From: a virus
Strand: one strand, 5' to 3'
Virus record (IMG/VR): IMGVR_UViG_3300044515_000017
Coordinates: 1-31,601 of that record
DNA: 31,601 nucleotides
The notes under the pieces were generated by a model that was not told the origin of the DNA, did not search any database, and worked only from the letters and a program-made list of their open reading frames with translations. Each line of letters opens with the position of its first letter. Position 1 is the stretch's first letter. The position numbers were made by a program, and so were the translations under genes. Positions 6,059 to 13,569 of the stretch are shown here, piece by piece.

Positions 6059-6378
6059 GGGTGCGCCTCTGGCGACTGCGGCCGACCACGCTGCGCGTGA
6101 ACATGCTGCTTCTTCTCTCTGCGAGACGCGCCACCAGCGCCGACAACCTCAGCGAGGACATGGGGATACCGCACAAGGTGGCCGTGCAACTGCTTACCGA
6201 GTTCGCGCACCGTGGGTGGCTTGACTTCCACGGCCAGTGGTCCAGTGACAGCCAGATGCGAGACTGGTACGCACTCACCGATGCGGGATGGGATGAGGTG
6301 CGGCGACACTGGCCTATGGTGCACAGATATCGCCTCAGGGCCGAGCGTCAGGCCACCCCCTCGTCCACAGATGCATAG
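6055..6378 (+). CDS. Winged-helix DNA-binding protein (107 aa)
   Basis: ATGA start. Reads as a winged helix: helices LRVNMLLLLSARRATSADNL and EDMGIPHKVAVQLLTEFAHR, a GWLDF strand, then the wing and DWYALTDAGWDEV, the typical YxLTxxG step of PadR/MarR-like proteins. Likely a transcription factor acting as a dimer. Last gene of the left + strand run; its 3' end overlaps the convergent head gene by 31 bp. Compare the PadR-like gene at 30180 and the fragment-like gene at 10722, which share the LTD-x-G step. Confidence 0.75.
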   Translation: MRVRLWRLRPTTLRVNMLLLLSARRATSADNLSEDMGIPHKVAVQLLTEFAHRGWLDFHGQWSSDSQMRDWYALTDAGWDEVRRHWPMVHRYRLRAERQATPSSTDA

Positions 6379-7532
6379 TCACCCTGAGCCGCCCATAGCG
6401 GACCATCCGCAGCGTCGTCCCACGCAGAGTATGAATACACGACGAAATGAGGGCAGCGCGGGTGAGCTGGAATGTCCATCATCGCGCACACGTCCGCAGG
6501 CTGCTCGCCGAGGCCGATGAAATCCATGCAGCCTGTGCACTCCGCGGCGTAGGGTTCCACGTGGCCGGTCTCGGCCGCTCCCTTGTTACGCCGGTTGAAC
6601 TCTCGCCCCGCACCGTTGAACGAGATGGACGCCTGATGGTTGGCCCACATGCTGGCCTTCCAGTCCCGCCTACCCTGTAGCCAGTCGTCCATAGCCCCAC
6701 GCACCGCCATCCTGCGCTCCTCAGGCGTCAGCACGGCCTCTCCGCGCATCCTCGTACCAGGCGCCACCTCGAGCCAGCGTGCCCCCACCGCAGACGCCGC
6801 ATCACGGTTCCACGTCTCCGCGATCTGCTTCGCCACGGCGGTCGACTCATCACGCAGCGCAGAGAGCACAGCAGGGTCAGTGATACCCCGTACCGGAGCG
6901 CGGCCCAGACCTGCCAACTGCGTGTTGATCCCGGCCAGATAGGCGCGCGTCTTGAGCTCCAGCAGCATGCCGGCGAGGTCGGTGGCGTCCGCAGCGTCCA
7001 TCGCGTAGTCCGAGTACAACGCCTTGACGTACGCGGGAGGTTCCGCGGCGAACATCAGGTAGTCCAGCCCACCCTCGGAGAGCATCAGGCGGCCCACGGC
7101 GTCACCCACGAGCGTTCGGTCCTGATGGCTGACGTCGAAGTCTGGATGGACACCCTGTGCGGTCTGCACGGCGTAGATGTGGTGGGTGCCGTTGGCGATG
7201 GCGCTGACGTAGCGGCGGAAGGCTTGCAGGTAGAGCGGATCCGTGAGGTGCTGTAGGACGCTCGGGATGGCGTCTGGTGCCTCTATGGGCGCCTGCTGGG
7301 CCTGCTCCTGCCCCTCAGCGTCGAGTTCTGCGTCCGCCTGCACGTCTGTCTGGCCGGTGGCGTCCGTACCGAGTTCGCCCTGCGCCCTGACCTTGGCGTG
7401 CCACTCCGCGACCGATGACTTGTTCGCTCCGACCAGCGCCGCAGCCTTGCGGTAGGACGCGCCCTCACGTACAGCGTCGATCGCGGCCTTGCGCCTATCC
7501 TCGGGGTGGCGGAAGGCGAGGCGGTCAGGCAT
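6348..7532 (-). CDS. Mu gpF-like head morphogenesis protein with N-terminal HTH
   Basis: 394 residues, last gene of the leftward operon. The C-terminal third ends in ECTGCMDF ... IPAHPRCPHFVVYS, matching the Cys/His signature at the end of phage Mu gpF (SPP1 gp7-like) minor head proteins, which sit at the portal and are needed for head assembly or DNA ejection. Residues 12-49 form an HTH of transposase/terminase type (DRRKAAIDAVREGASYRKAA, ALVGANKSSVAEWHAKV), followed by a Q/A/D-rich linker to about residue 85. HTH plus gpF is an unusual combination. The start overlaps the upstream stop by eight bases (ATGCCTGA). The C-terminal call is moderately firm; the HTH is clear. Confidence 0.7.
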   Translation of the reverse strand: MPDRLAFRHPEDRRKAAIDAVREGASYRKAAALVGANKSSVAEWHAKVRAQGELGTDATGQTDVQADAELDAEGQEQAQQAPIEAPDAIPSVLQHLTDPLYLQAFRRYVSAIANGTHHIYAVQTAQGVHPDFDVSHQDRTLVGDAVGRLMLSEGGLDYLMFAAEPPAYVKALYSDYAMDAADATDLAGMLLELKTRAYLAGINTQLAGLGRAPVRGITDPAVLSALRDESTAVAKQIAETWNRDAASAVGARWLEVAPGTRMRGEAVLTPEERRMAVRGAMDDWLQGRRDWKASMWANHQASISFNGAGREFNRRNKGAAETGHVEPYAAECTGCMDFIGLGEQPADVCAMMDIPAHPRCPHFVVYSYSAWDDAADGPLWAAQGDYASVDEGVA

Positions 7533-7770
7533 CGCGCTCGTGCAGTTCGGCGGCCCGCTTCGCCCGCACCTCGGACCTCGCGCCCTGCCATGCTCCCGCA
7601 GCAGTTTCCACCAGCGCCCAGATGCTCAGCGCGGTGACGTAGGGGACGAGCCCAGCCCAACCTGTCACGAAACTCACCGGCAGCATGACGACCCACAGGC
7701 AAGCGCGCAGACCATGGAACCACACCCAGAACTGCGGACTGTCGATGGCATCACGCATCCACTCCCTCAT
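7525..7770 (-). CDS. Two-TM membrane protein, holin-like (81 aa)
   Basis: Start taken at an ATG giving MREWMRDAIDSP. Two hydrophobic helices (VWFHGLRACLWVVMLPVSFV; VPYVTALSIWALVETAA) are followed by a basic, charged tail (RSEVRAKRAAELHERDA). This matches the size and layout of small phage membrane proteins and some holins, but it lies between structural genes rather than beside a lysin. It overlaps its neighbours by 20 and 8 bp. Confidence 0.65.
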   Translation of the reverse strand: MREWMRDAIDSPQFWVWFHGLRACLWVVMLPVSFVTGWAGLVPYVTALSIWALVETAAGAWQGARSEVRAKRAAELHERDA

Positions 7771-7999
7771 CCCATAGCCACGCCAACTCGCTGTCATACT
7801 CAGGATGGCCGTGCACCTTGTCGAACGTCTCAAAGTCAGGCCAGATGCTGTGCGACTGTAGGTGCGTCAGCCAGCGGACAACGACCGTGCCGTCAGCGAA
7901 CTCAACGCCCTCTAATTGCGGCTCCTCTGGCGTGTTCGCGTAGCCGCCTGCAAGGTGCTGCGCTGGCGGGTTGCGGCGGTAGAGGCGGAACGTCCTCAT
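7751..7999 (-). CDS. Conserved-type small phage protein (82 aa)
   Basis: Recognisable as the kind of short actinophage protein with EGVEFADGTVVVRWLT followed by SIWPDFETFDKVHGHPEYDS: a two-strand DGTVVxRW hairpin, then a W...HGH segment ending in a WLWDE helix. Such proteins have no assigned function. The pattern is recalled, not searched. Six bases after the preceding micro-gene. Confidence 0.7.
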   Translation of the reverse strand: MRTFRLYRRNPPAQHLAGGYANTPEEPQLEGVEFADGTVVVRWLTHLQSHSIWPDFETFDKVHGHPEYDSELAWLWDEGVDA

Positions 8000-8005
8000 A
8001 CGTGC

Positions 8006-8113
8006 TCAGTGGCCATGCCGCCTCGCATCGAGGTTCCACATCACGCAGACAGCCACGCTCACGCATGCCTCAGCGATGGCGACAGCAGAGGCGAGCCAGA
8101 ACTCTACGGTCAC
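8006..8113 (-). CDS. Single-pass membrane micro-protein (35 aa)
   Basis: GTG start in a GTGA overlap with the upstream stop, the same arrangement as most genes of this operon. Translation: one hydrophobic helix (VEFWLASAVAIAEACVSVAV, then CVMW) and a basic tail NLDARRHGH. Likely an inner-membrane peptide. Its function is unknown; the coupling supports it as a real gene. Confidence 0.55.
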   Translation of the reverse strand: MTVEFWLASAVAIAEACVSVAVCVMWNLDARRHGH

Positions 8114-8346
8114 GGGCGCGGCTCCACCGTGGTGCGCATCCACCGCTCGGTAAGACCCCGCCGCTCGGCTTGCCAGTCCTGAAACTCGGGCTCCATCGAC
8201 CGCAGCAGCGTCAGCTTCTCGATAAACGGCAGTGTCAACTTCACTCGCTGCATGGCGAGGTAGTTGGCAAGGTCGTTCCAGTTGTCCAGCGGGACGCGAT
8301 ACCCACCTGTGCTCTCTACGTCCACGCCGCTATCCATCAGTGCCAT
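8110..8346 (-). CDS. Hypothetical helical protein (78 aa)
   Basis: Starts at an ATG (an alternative ATG lies three codons downstream) overlapping the previous gene. Sequence: GGYRVPLDNWNDLANYLAMQ then VKLTLPFIEKLTLLRSMEPE, probably helical, no cysteines, no membrane span. No family recognised. Confidence 0.65.
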   Translation of the reverse strand: MALMDSGVDVESTGGYRVPLDNWNDLANYLAMQRVKLTLPFIEKLTLLRSMEPEFQDWQAERRGLTERWMRTTVEPRP

Positions 8347-8614
8347 CCTGCGCGATCAGCGCGCCAGCCTCAGCGAAGGCGTCACGTACGACCACAGGGT
8401 TGGCGGTACTGCACGTCATGTAGATGCTACCCATCTGCGCCACATACCGCTCGCAGTATTCACGTTCTGACAGACCGACCAGAGCGCATGCTTCGGAGAT
8501 CCGTGGCTCGCGGTAGAGGCGTCGAGCACGCGCATAGCGACTGACCATCTCGTCGTGAATGTCAGCCACTTGCATGGCGCCAACTCCGCTGCACGACATC
8601 GATACTTGCATCAT
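8330..8614 (-). CDS. Small protein paralogous to the 15185-15412 product (94 aa)
   Basis: An ATGATG overlaps the portal stop, and GGGGAGGAAG lies just upstream. The core EMVSRYARARRLYREP ... EREYCERYVAQMGSIYMTCS aligns with the product of 15185-15412 (ELVARYRNARQWYRQH ... EQAYCRRFVADLGPIVTQTS), so the two genes are paralogs within one operon. Predicted helical. A second good start exists at 8575. Unknown function; one copy lies after the portal and the other before the terminases. Confidence 0.7.
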   Translation of the reverse strand: MMQVSMSCSGVGAMQVADIHDEMVSRYARARRLYREPRISEACALVGLSEREYCERYVAQMGSIYMTCSTANPVVVRDAFAEAGALIAQDGTDG

Positions 8615-10500
8615 GCCTTCCTCCCCAACCCTGCGATGAACTCCGACAGTCTGCCCTCATACTGCGAGGCGATCACGCGGTGCTGCGGCACGACGACGGA
8701 CTCCGCAACCCCCGCATGCCGCAACCTCCCCGCCTTGGCATCCGCGTTCACCTTGCGCACCACCTCCTCGGGCGTCTGCTCGCTCATGCGTATCTGGTAG
8801 GGCCTGCGCGTCCGCTTCAGCCGATCCGACGGGCGCTCTGGCTTCTGTCCTACCTCTGCGCGCATGTCCGCCAGCGACCCTACGAACGCCTCCGTGGCGC
8901 GGATCCTGTTGCGGTCCACGTCGGTCAGCCTGCCTTGCGGACGATCCCACGGCCGACGCGCCCACGCCTCGTTGAACTTCTGCCGCCCGTTCTGCGCCGC
9001 CGATGTGGTGATCTCCGCTCCGCTCGGTGTGGCTCCGTCCGCTGCCGCTGGTGGGGCCACGGGTTGCCCTCCGACCGTGATGCCCATGCCCGTCGACGTG
9101 CCCGGGATGGGGTAGCGTGGGCCGGGGTGGCCGATTGGATACTGCGACTCGCCGGCGATGGTCTCGATCAGCGACTTGAGTGACTCATCGGTGACCGAGT
9201 TGTCCCGCTCCGGCATCTCCATCTGCTCGCGCACCCAGTCCTCGAGCGAATCATCAGGCGTCAACACGCCCCACTGCGACAGCGAGCCGATGCCTCTGGC
9301 CAGCCGCTCGAAGTTGCGCTGCCCGATCGGACCATGAACCAACCTCGGCATGTCGCCGGCCGTCACGCCCGCGAAGTTGTATCGCATCAGCGTGGGAATG
9401 CCGGGAGCCAAGTTGAACACCTGCGCCGTGTAGTTTGCCACCGCACCGATCGCCATGAGGAACAGTTCGCTCTGGTCTGTGCTCAGCGAGTACGACCCGA
9501 CACCCTTGGTCCCCAGCTGCACGAACTGTGCCAGGATGGACATGAGGATGGCGGTGTCGTGGTGGTCGATCGCATCCTGCATGGCGCGGCCTTCGATCTT
9601 GTTTGTCAGCAGCGCCACGCCGATGTGCTCCGGTGCGATGACCGCGGCGTTCTCCGACACGCGCATGTTCTGGCCAATCTGCCTAGCCGCCGCCACCTCG
9701 CTCGCCGAGAAGTCCTCTGGGAAGCTGATGTGCGGAATACCGACGTAGGAGCGCTCAAGCCCGATCGCCTGGATCTTGCGCAGATCGTCCTTGTACGACC
9801 ACGGCTGGAAGGCTTGACGTATGAGCGGGCGACCATCGAAATTGTCCCCCAGCATGTCGCTGACCCAGATCAGCAACTTCTCGCGAGGGATGGTGATCTG
9901 CTCGTAGGTGGGAGGGGCCTGCTGCGTCATGCTCACGAGCTCGCGCTTGCGAGACCCGCTGCGAGAGTCGATCTCCTCCACGTTCCATCGGTATTTGCTC
10001 AGCTGGCTGCGATAGGCCAGCTTCGACCACCCGACGTAGTTCGCGTACTCGCCGTCCTCGATGATGTCGTACACGATCTCGGAGACGGAAAACCCGGCCC
10101 AGTTCATCGTCAACGCCTGCCGAAGCACGTCGTCCATGCTCTGCGTGCCGAACTCCCACAGACACCAATGGATGAAGTCGGCTCCCGCGACGTGCTTGGG
10201 ATCCTCGCTCGCGGGCTCCACGTACCACCGCGCCGCCCGGATGGGCAGTTCCACCGCTCTCAGCGCCGCCGCCACCGTGGGATCCATGCTCATCTGCTGC
10301 AGCAGGCGCAACCCGCGGTCACCCTGCAGGGCGACGTTGGGATCCTCGAACACCTGACCGGACTGCAGGCGCGTTCCCGACACGCCGACCTCGCGCAGAT
10401 CAACCTGCGACCGCTGGTCCTTGGGCAGCCCGCGCCGTGCGTCCGCCAGCCTGATCGTGCCGTTGCCGTTCGGGATGAGGATGCCGCCAGGGTCAGGCAT
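8611..10500 (-). CDS. Portal protein, Mu gp29-like (DUF935 type)
   Basis: 629 residues from the ATG whose codons overlap the upstream stop (ATGCCTGA). It would form the dodecameric ring at the capsid vertex through which DNA enters and leaves. The core resembles Mu gp29-like portals: MSMDPTVAAALRAVELPIRA, then WAGFSVSEIVYD, then IPREKLLIWVSD and DGRPLIRQAFQPWSYKDDL. After about residue 450 the chain becomes P/G-rich (PRYPIPGTSTGMGITVGGQP), and a charged helical C-terminal extension follows. The family assignment rests on remembered motifs and on the position between terminase and the gpF-like gene, which is the usual order terL-portal-gpF. Confidence 0.85.
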   Translation of the reverse strand: MPDPGGILIPNGNGTIRLADARRGLPKDQRSQVDLREVGVSGTRLQSGQVFEDPNVALQGDRGLRLLQQMSMDPTVAAALRAVELPIRAARWYVEPASEDPKHVAGADFIHWCLWEFGTQSMDDVLRQALTMNWAGFSVSEIVYDIIEDGEYANYVGWSKLAYRSQLSKYRWNVEEIDSRSGSRKRELVSMTQQAPPTYEQITIPREKLLIWVSDMLGDNFDGRPLIRQAFQPWSYKDDLRKIQAIGLERSYVGIPHISFPEDFSASEVAAARQIGQNMRVSENAAVIAPEHIGVALLTNKIEGRAMQDAIDHHDTAILMSILAQFVQLGTKGVGSYSLSTDQSELFLMAIGAVANYTAQVFNLAPGIPTLMRYNFAGVTAGDMPRLVHGPIGQRNFERLARGIGSLSQWGVLTPDDSLEDWVREQMEMPERDNSVTDESLKSLIETIAGESQYPIGHPGPRYPIPGTSTGMGITVGGQPVAPPAAADGATPSGAEITTSAAQNGRQKFNEAWARRPWDRPQGRLTDVDRNRIRATEAFVGSLADMRAEVGQKPERPSDRLKRTRRPYQIRMSEQTPEEVVRKVNADAKAGRLRHAGVAESVVVPQHRVIASQYEGRLSEFIAGLGRKA

Positions 10501-10729
10501 GGGCCACGGCGACGCGCTGCGCATCGTCCAGCGGGTCGAACTCCACAATGCCATGCACGCCGCTCGGGCGCGCACTAGATGGGTAGCCATGCACGCTCAG
10601 TACGCCGCATCCCGGACAGCAAGACCACCAACGCTCGATGTCCGCATGCTCGCCCAGCGTGAACGTCAGACGGACCGCAGTACCGCAGCGATAGCAGTCT
10701 GACGAGATGGCATGTTCAGGATCAGGCAA
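10493..10729 (-). CDS. Zinc-ribbon protein (78 aa)
   Basis: TTG start chosen because it overlaps the upstream stop (TTGCCTGA) and is preceded by GGGGGA; no ATG or GTG is as well placed. Contains CYRCGTAV at about residues 12-19 and CCPGCG about 26 residues later, with beta segments between (RLTFTLGEHADIERWWS). A four-Cys ribbon, probably zinc-bound, immediately before the portal gene. Role unknown. Confidence 0.65.
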   Translation of the reverse strand: MPDPEHAISSDCYRCGTAVRLTFTLGEHADIERWWSCCPGCGVLSVHGYPSSARPSGVHGIVEFDPLDDAQRVAVAHA

Positions 10730-10952
10730 CGGGATCCCCCATGTCCGGCATCCCGTAGGCGGCGACCGAGATGAACTGGCTCGCAGAGAGTGTGTCCGGG
10801 TCGATGCCGAGCGCCAGCACCTTACGCAGCGCCGCCGCCTCACCTGCGTCCGTGAGCGCCCATGTGTCCGGCTCGTCACCGTAGGGAGCGACGAGGCCAG
10901 CCTGGACAGCGCGGTCCCACTTTGCGTTCAGCGTGTCGGTGTCCAGTGCCAT
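10722..10952 (-). CDS. Small wing-like protein (76 aa)
   Basis: Start ATG six bases after TACTGT, so the message may be leaderless. The N-terminal part (KWDRAVQAGLVAPYGDEPDT, WALTDAGEAAALRKVLAL) resembles the last helix and wing of a winged-helix domain (GLV ... WALTDAG), as in the genes at 6055 and 30180, but the first helices are missing. It may be a truncated regulator or an adaptor. Its product reads into the zinc-ribbon gene by an 8-bp overlap. Confidence 0.6.
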   Translation of the reverse strand: MALDTDTLNAKWDRAVQAGLVAPYGDEPDTWALTDAGEAAALRKVLALGIDPDTLSASQFISVAAYGMPDMGDPVA

Positions 10953-11076
10953 GGCCGGACAGTAGCGGACGCTTGCACCCTGCCCGTCCGTATGTCCGGA
11001 CAGAGGAGAGGCCACCGCCCACATTGGACAATGGCCTCCCTGGTCAACGGACCGGCCCAAGGGGATTAGACCGTCG
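10953..11076 (-). promoter_or_regulatory. Internal promoter with TGTCCGG operator elements
   Basis: The only sizeable gap inside the leftward operon. On the minus strand a -10-like TACTGT (10964-10959) lies six bases before the ATG at 10952. The perfect palindrome TGTCCGGACA is at 10993-11002. The half-site TGTCCGG recurs directly over the start region (10961-10955). Further upstream are CATTG-GA-CAATG (11022-11033) nested in GAGGCCA...TGGCCTC (11008-11038). Together these suggest a regulated promoter for portal and head genes. No -35 is evident. Confidence 0.45.
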
Positions 11077-11364
11077 TCAGTCTAGCAGGGAAGTATCCCG
11101 TTGGCGACTCCGATGCAGCGCCACCACCGCACCCCACAAGTCTACAGGCTCGCCTGACACCTCAGCCTTGCTCTCCACTCCCAGCGTGACAGAGCCGGTG
11201 GTCCACGGCGCGCTGAGTTTCGCCCAGTCCCCATGGAACTCGACCACCGTCTCGGGATCGAACACGACCGACACTGCGGAGACGCTAACCAACTGACGAC
11301 CACCCTTGCGACAGACGCTGATCGACCCATCCTCATGCGTCAGAGCAACGGTTCGTCTTTTCAC
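11077..11364 (-). CDS. Hypothetical beta-rich protein (95 aa)
   Basis: GTG start in a GTGA overlap, with GGGAGG upstream. Mostly beta strands: [55 protein letters not shown]. No known domain, no cysteine ribbon. Placed between the broken SLOG gene and the internal promoter region. Confidence 0.65.
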   Translation of the reverse strand: MKRRTVALTHEDGSISVCRKGGRQLVSVSAVSVVFDPETVVEFHGDWAKLSAPWTTGSVTLGVESKAEVSGEPVDLWGAVVALHRSRQRDTSLLD

Positions 11365-11704
11365 GCTACCGCCTCCCTGCGCTGTAGGTTGAAGTTCGGC
11401 CGCATCCCCGGCACGACGACGGTCCGCCAGCCGCAACCATGGCCGTAGTGGTACACCCTCTCCACACCGTGCTCCACCGACCGCTCGATCATGTCCCGCG
11501 TCCCTCGCGACACGGTCAGATCGTCAGCGAAGGCGATCACCCAGTCTGGCCGCCCCTCGTCCAGCATGCGCTGATTGCGGATCACCCCTGCGGCACGCCC
11601 GATGCTCCAGTCTGCCGGGTAGGCGCGCACCTCGATGCCCATAGCGTAGGCCAACCGGGCGTCTCGTCCTGCCAGTCGCGCGAGCCTGCGATGAGGAGCC
11701 TCAC
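11361..11704 (-). pseudogene. SLOG/DUF2493-family gene with internal deletion and frame change
   Basis: The C-terminal frame is clearly DUF2493 (SLOG-type nucleotide-binding Rossmann fold): [20 protein letters not shown], then [12 protein letters not shown] and SRGTRDM. The canonical N-terminus is also present but in another frame: the GTG at 11704 (GTGA overlap with the upstream stop) gives [14 protein letters not shown]. At about 11664 the frame must shift to reach [12 protein letters not shown]. Roughly 40 residues normally found between SRDW and GAD are missing. So the gene has an out-of-frame deletion. Alternatively a shortened product from the ATG at 11708 (115 aa) is used. SLOG proteins bind or cut nucleotide-derived ligands in stress and defence; this copy is probably inactive. 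Confidence 0.6.
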
Positions 11705-11991
11705 ACATTCACCCAATGGTCACGCTCTGCTCGACGCTTGAGCCAGTCCGGCGGCTCGGCGTCACGGCGGTGGTCGCGACAGCGCAGACAGAAGTGCGGA
11801 CACTTGCGATCGATCTCGTCCACCAATTCGTCAGGAGTACCTGATCTATCCCGAATATCGCGTAGCAGGAAATACCACGCTACCGCCGACTCCTCCTCGG
11901 GAGTGGCAGGTGCCGCCCTGCGCGTCTCTGCACGGTAGCGACGCGATCCCGGGATGCGCTCGCCCGGACGTTGCGCTGAGGTGTCGCTCAC
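11701..11991 (-). CDS. Hypothetical protein with Cys/His cluster (96 aa)
   Basis: GTG start in a GTGA overlap with terL. The N-terminus is basic and polar; the middle is a helix ([18 protein letters not shown]); the C-terminus contains [15 protein letters not shown], a Cys/His cluster that could bind zinc, then [14 protein letters not shown]. No family recognised. Confidence 0.65.
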   Translation of the reverse strand: MSDTSAQRPGERIPGSRRYRAETRRAAPATPEEESAVAWYFLLRDIRDRSGTPDELVDEIDRKCPHFCLRCRDHRRDAEPPDWLKRRAERDHWVNV

Positions 11992-13328
11992 ACCGGCCTC
12001 CTGGACAGCAGCCCAGTCGGCACCGCAAGCTCGCGGTTGACCGCTGCCAAGTCGCTACTGTCGCTGCGAAACGTCAACTGCGAGTAGGCGCCGCTCAGGC
12101 AGTCCACGATATCGTCATGGCCTCCCGGGAACGCCTCGAGTTCGTCCATCACCTCGCTGTACCACCTCGCTGCTACCACGCTGATCTCCCCGTGGCTGGC
12201 CGCCGCGCTGCACGCCCGAGCCCTGACCTCCTTCGGGCCAGTCTCCTTGACGCCCTTCGCATCATAGCCTCGCAGCAGGCGCCGGATGGTGGCGCTGTAG
12301 TGCTTGCCGGCCGACCCCGGCTCCTCGCCCCACCGCACGCTCACCTCGCGGCCGTCGATGATGGCCTGATTAGCGATGACCTCCTCCACCTTCCCCGGAC
12401 CCCATCGACCGCGCACCACGTCCACGATGTATGCCTGTCCGCGGTGGTCCTGGCAGAGCAGCAAGCCGACGGTCCAGTCTGGGTCTTTGTTCGTCTCGCT
12501 CTCCTCTGTCGCCGCAGTGTCCCACCACCGGATCTGACGCCGCAACGCACGCGGTAGCGTTTCGATGACGGGGAACCACTCGCGCTTGAACATGTTGCCA
12601 GCGACAGTGACGTCCCAGTCACCCTTGAGTAGACGCGCTCGCGTTACGGGATCAAGGCGCATGAGGTTGGCAACGTAGGCGTCACGGTCGATGTGCGGGT
12701 TATCAGCGATAGTTGCACGAACGAAGGGACGTTCAGGCTTCGGCGCCATCGGTGAGAACCGCGCCTTGTACCAATCATGACCAGGGCCGCCAGGGTTGGT
12801 GGCAGACCGCATCAGTCCCGGCACGTCAGATCCTGCCAACCGACGGATACGTGAGAACAGGAACAGATAGTCTTGCTCCCTGAACATCGTGCACTCATCG
12901 AAAGCAACGAGCGAGAGTTCCGACGACTGATAGCGCAGGCGGTCCACGCTGGCCTCGAGATAACCGAAGGTGAGCGATGCGCCAGATGGGAACCTGAACG
13001 TAGACGACTGCGCATCCCATCGCACCTTGCCGCCCAACCATGCGAACGCGCGATCCAGCAGTGCACCGGGCAGCGTGAGCTCGCGGTGCGTTTTGCGGAG
13101 GATCAGGCCGGCGTATGTTGGACGGTCCACGTACATCAGCGCCGCCATCAACAAGGAGTCGCTCTTGCCGCCGCCGGCGGCTCCTCCCACACCCACCTCC
13201 TCTTGCGTGAGAGCGAGGAACGCAGCCTGTATCGGCGTCGGGTCGTGAGGGATGTACGGGTTACGCGCTACGTTCTGCTTTACCCACAGGACGCGGCGGC
13301 CGATCTCCTCAACGGTCGGGAGTGGCAT
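11988..13328 (-). CDS. terL: Terminase large subunit
   Basis: Packaging motor ATPase and nuclease. 446 residues from the chosen ATG. Q adenine-type motif TPIQAAFL near residue 31; Walker A GGAAGGGKSD at 48-57; Walker B LVAFDE at 140-145; coupling motif SATNPGG. The C-terminal RNase H-like nuclease shows IRWWDTAATEE and, near the end, GGHDDIVDCLSGA. Length is normal for phage terminases. An upstream in-frame start at 13406 would add 26 residues with a CxxC, but that DNA is coding for the zinc-ribbon gene in another frame, so the 13328 start (20-bp overlap) is preferred. It follows terS and the ribbon gene and precedes the portal, the usual packaging order. Confidence 0.95.
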   Translation of the reverse strand: MPLPTVEEIGRRVLWVKQNVARNPYIPHDPTPIQAAFLALTQEEVGVGGAAGGGKSDSLLMAALMYVDRPTYAGLILRKTHRELTLPGALLDRAFAWLGGKVRWDAQSSTFRFPSGASLTFGYLEASVDRLRYQSSELSLVAFDECTMFREQDYLFLFSRIRRLAGSDVPGLMRSATNPGGPGHDWYKARFSPMAPKPERPFVRATIADNPHIDRDAYVANLMRLDPVTRARLLKGDWDVTVAGNMFKREWFPVIETLPRALRRQIRWWDTAATEESETNKDPDWTVGLLLCQDHRGQAYIVDVVRGRWGPGKVEEVIANQAIIDGREVSVRWGEEPGSAGKHYSATIRRLLRGYDAKGVKETGPKEVRARACSAAASHGEISVVAARWYSEVMDELEAFPGGHDDIVDCLSGAYSQLTFRSDSSDLAAVNRELAVPTGLLSRRPV

Positions 13329-13569
13329 CCGGTACTGGTATCTCGTCGTCTGTCGCCAACCGTCCGGCGTATACGCTGTGCCACACACCGCACACTGGAC
13401 AGTCAAGCGGCCTGACAGGATCGCCAGCGCGAAAGATCATGAGTATCGGGTTGGCTTGGCAGTTAGCGCAGCGCCCAACCATCCGGTAGATGTTCTGCGT
13501 GCGATCTTGGCACCTACTGCATTCGCATTTTCCACTGGCGGTCGCAACCATCGCCATCCCCCCAGTCAT
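13309..13569 (-). CDS. Six-Cys zinc-ribbon protein next to terL (86 aa)
   Basis: ATGA overlap with terS. Three knuckles: CECSRC at about 15-20, GRCANCQ at about 32-38 and CPVCGV at about 57-62, then SVYAGRLATDDEIP. The mix of YRMVGRCANC and RLA-x2-DEIP is typical of a small ribbon protein found near packaging genes in many phages, recalled rather than searched. It may bind DNA or another packaging factor. The last 20 bp overlap the start of terL. Confidence 0.75.
   Translation of the reverse strand: MTGGMAMVATASGKCECSRCQDRTQNIYRMVGRCANCQANPILMIFRAGDPVRPLDCPVCGVWHSVYAGRLATDDEIPVPDATPDR

Noticed and set aside
7489-8544. Long plus-strand open frame (351 codons)
   Set aside because: Antisense of five coupled minus genes; no motif.
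9334-10578. Long plus-strand open frame (414 codons)
   Set aside because: Exact antisense of the portal gene; H/R/P-rich with no domain.
13329-13406. N-terminal extension of the large terminase
   Set aside because: The DNA is better explained as the end of the zinc-ribbon gene; kept only as a finding.
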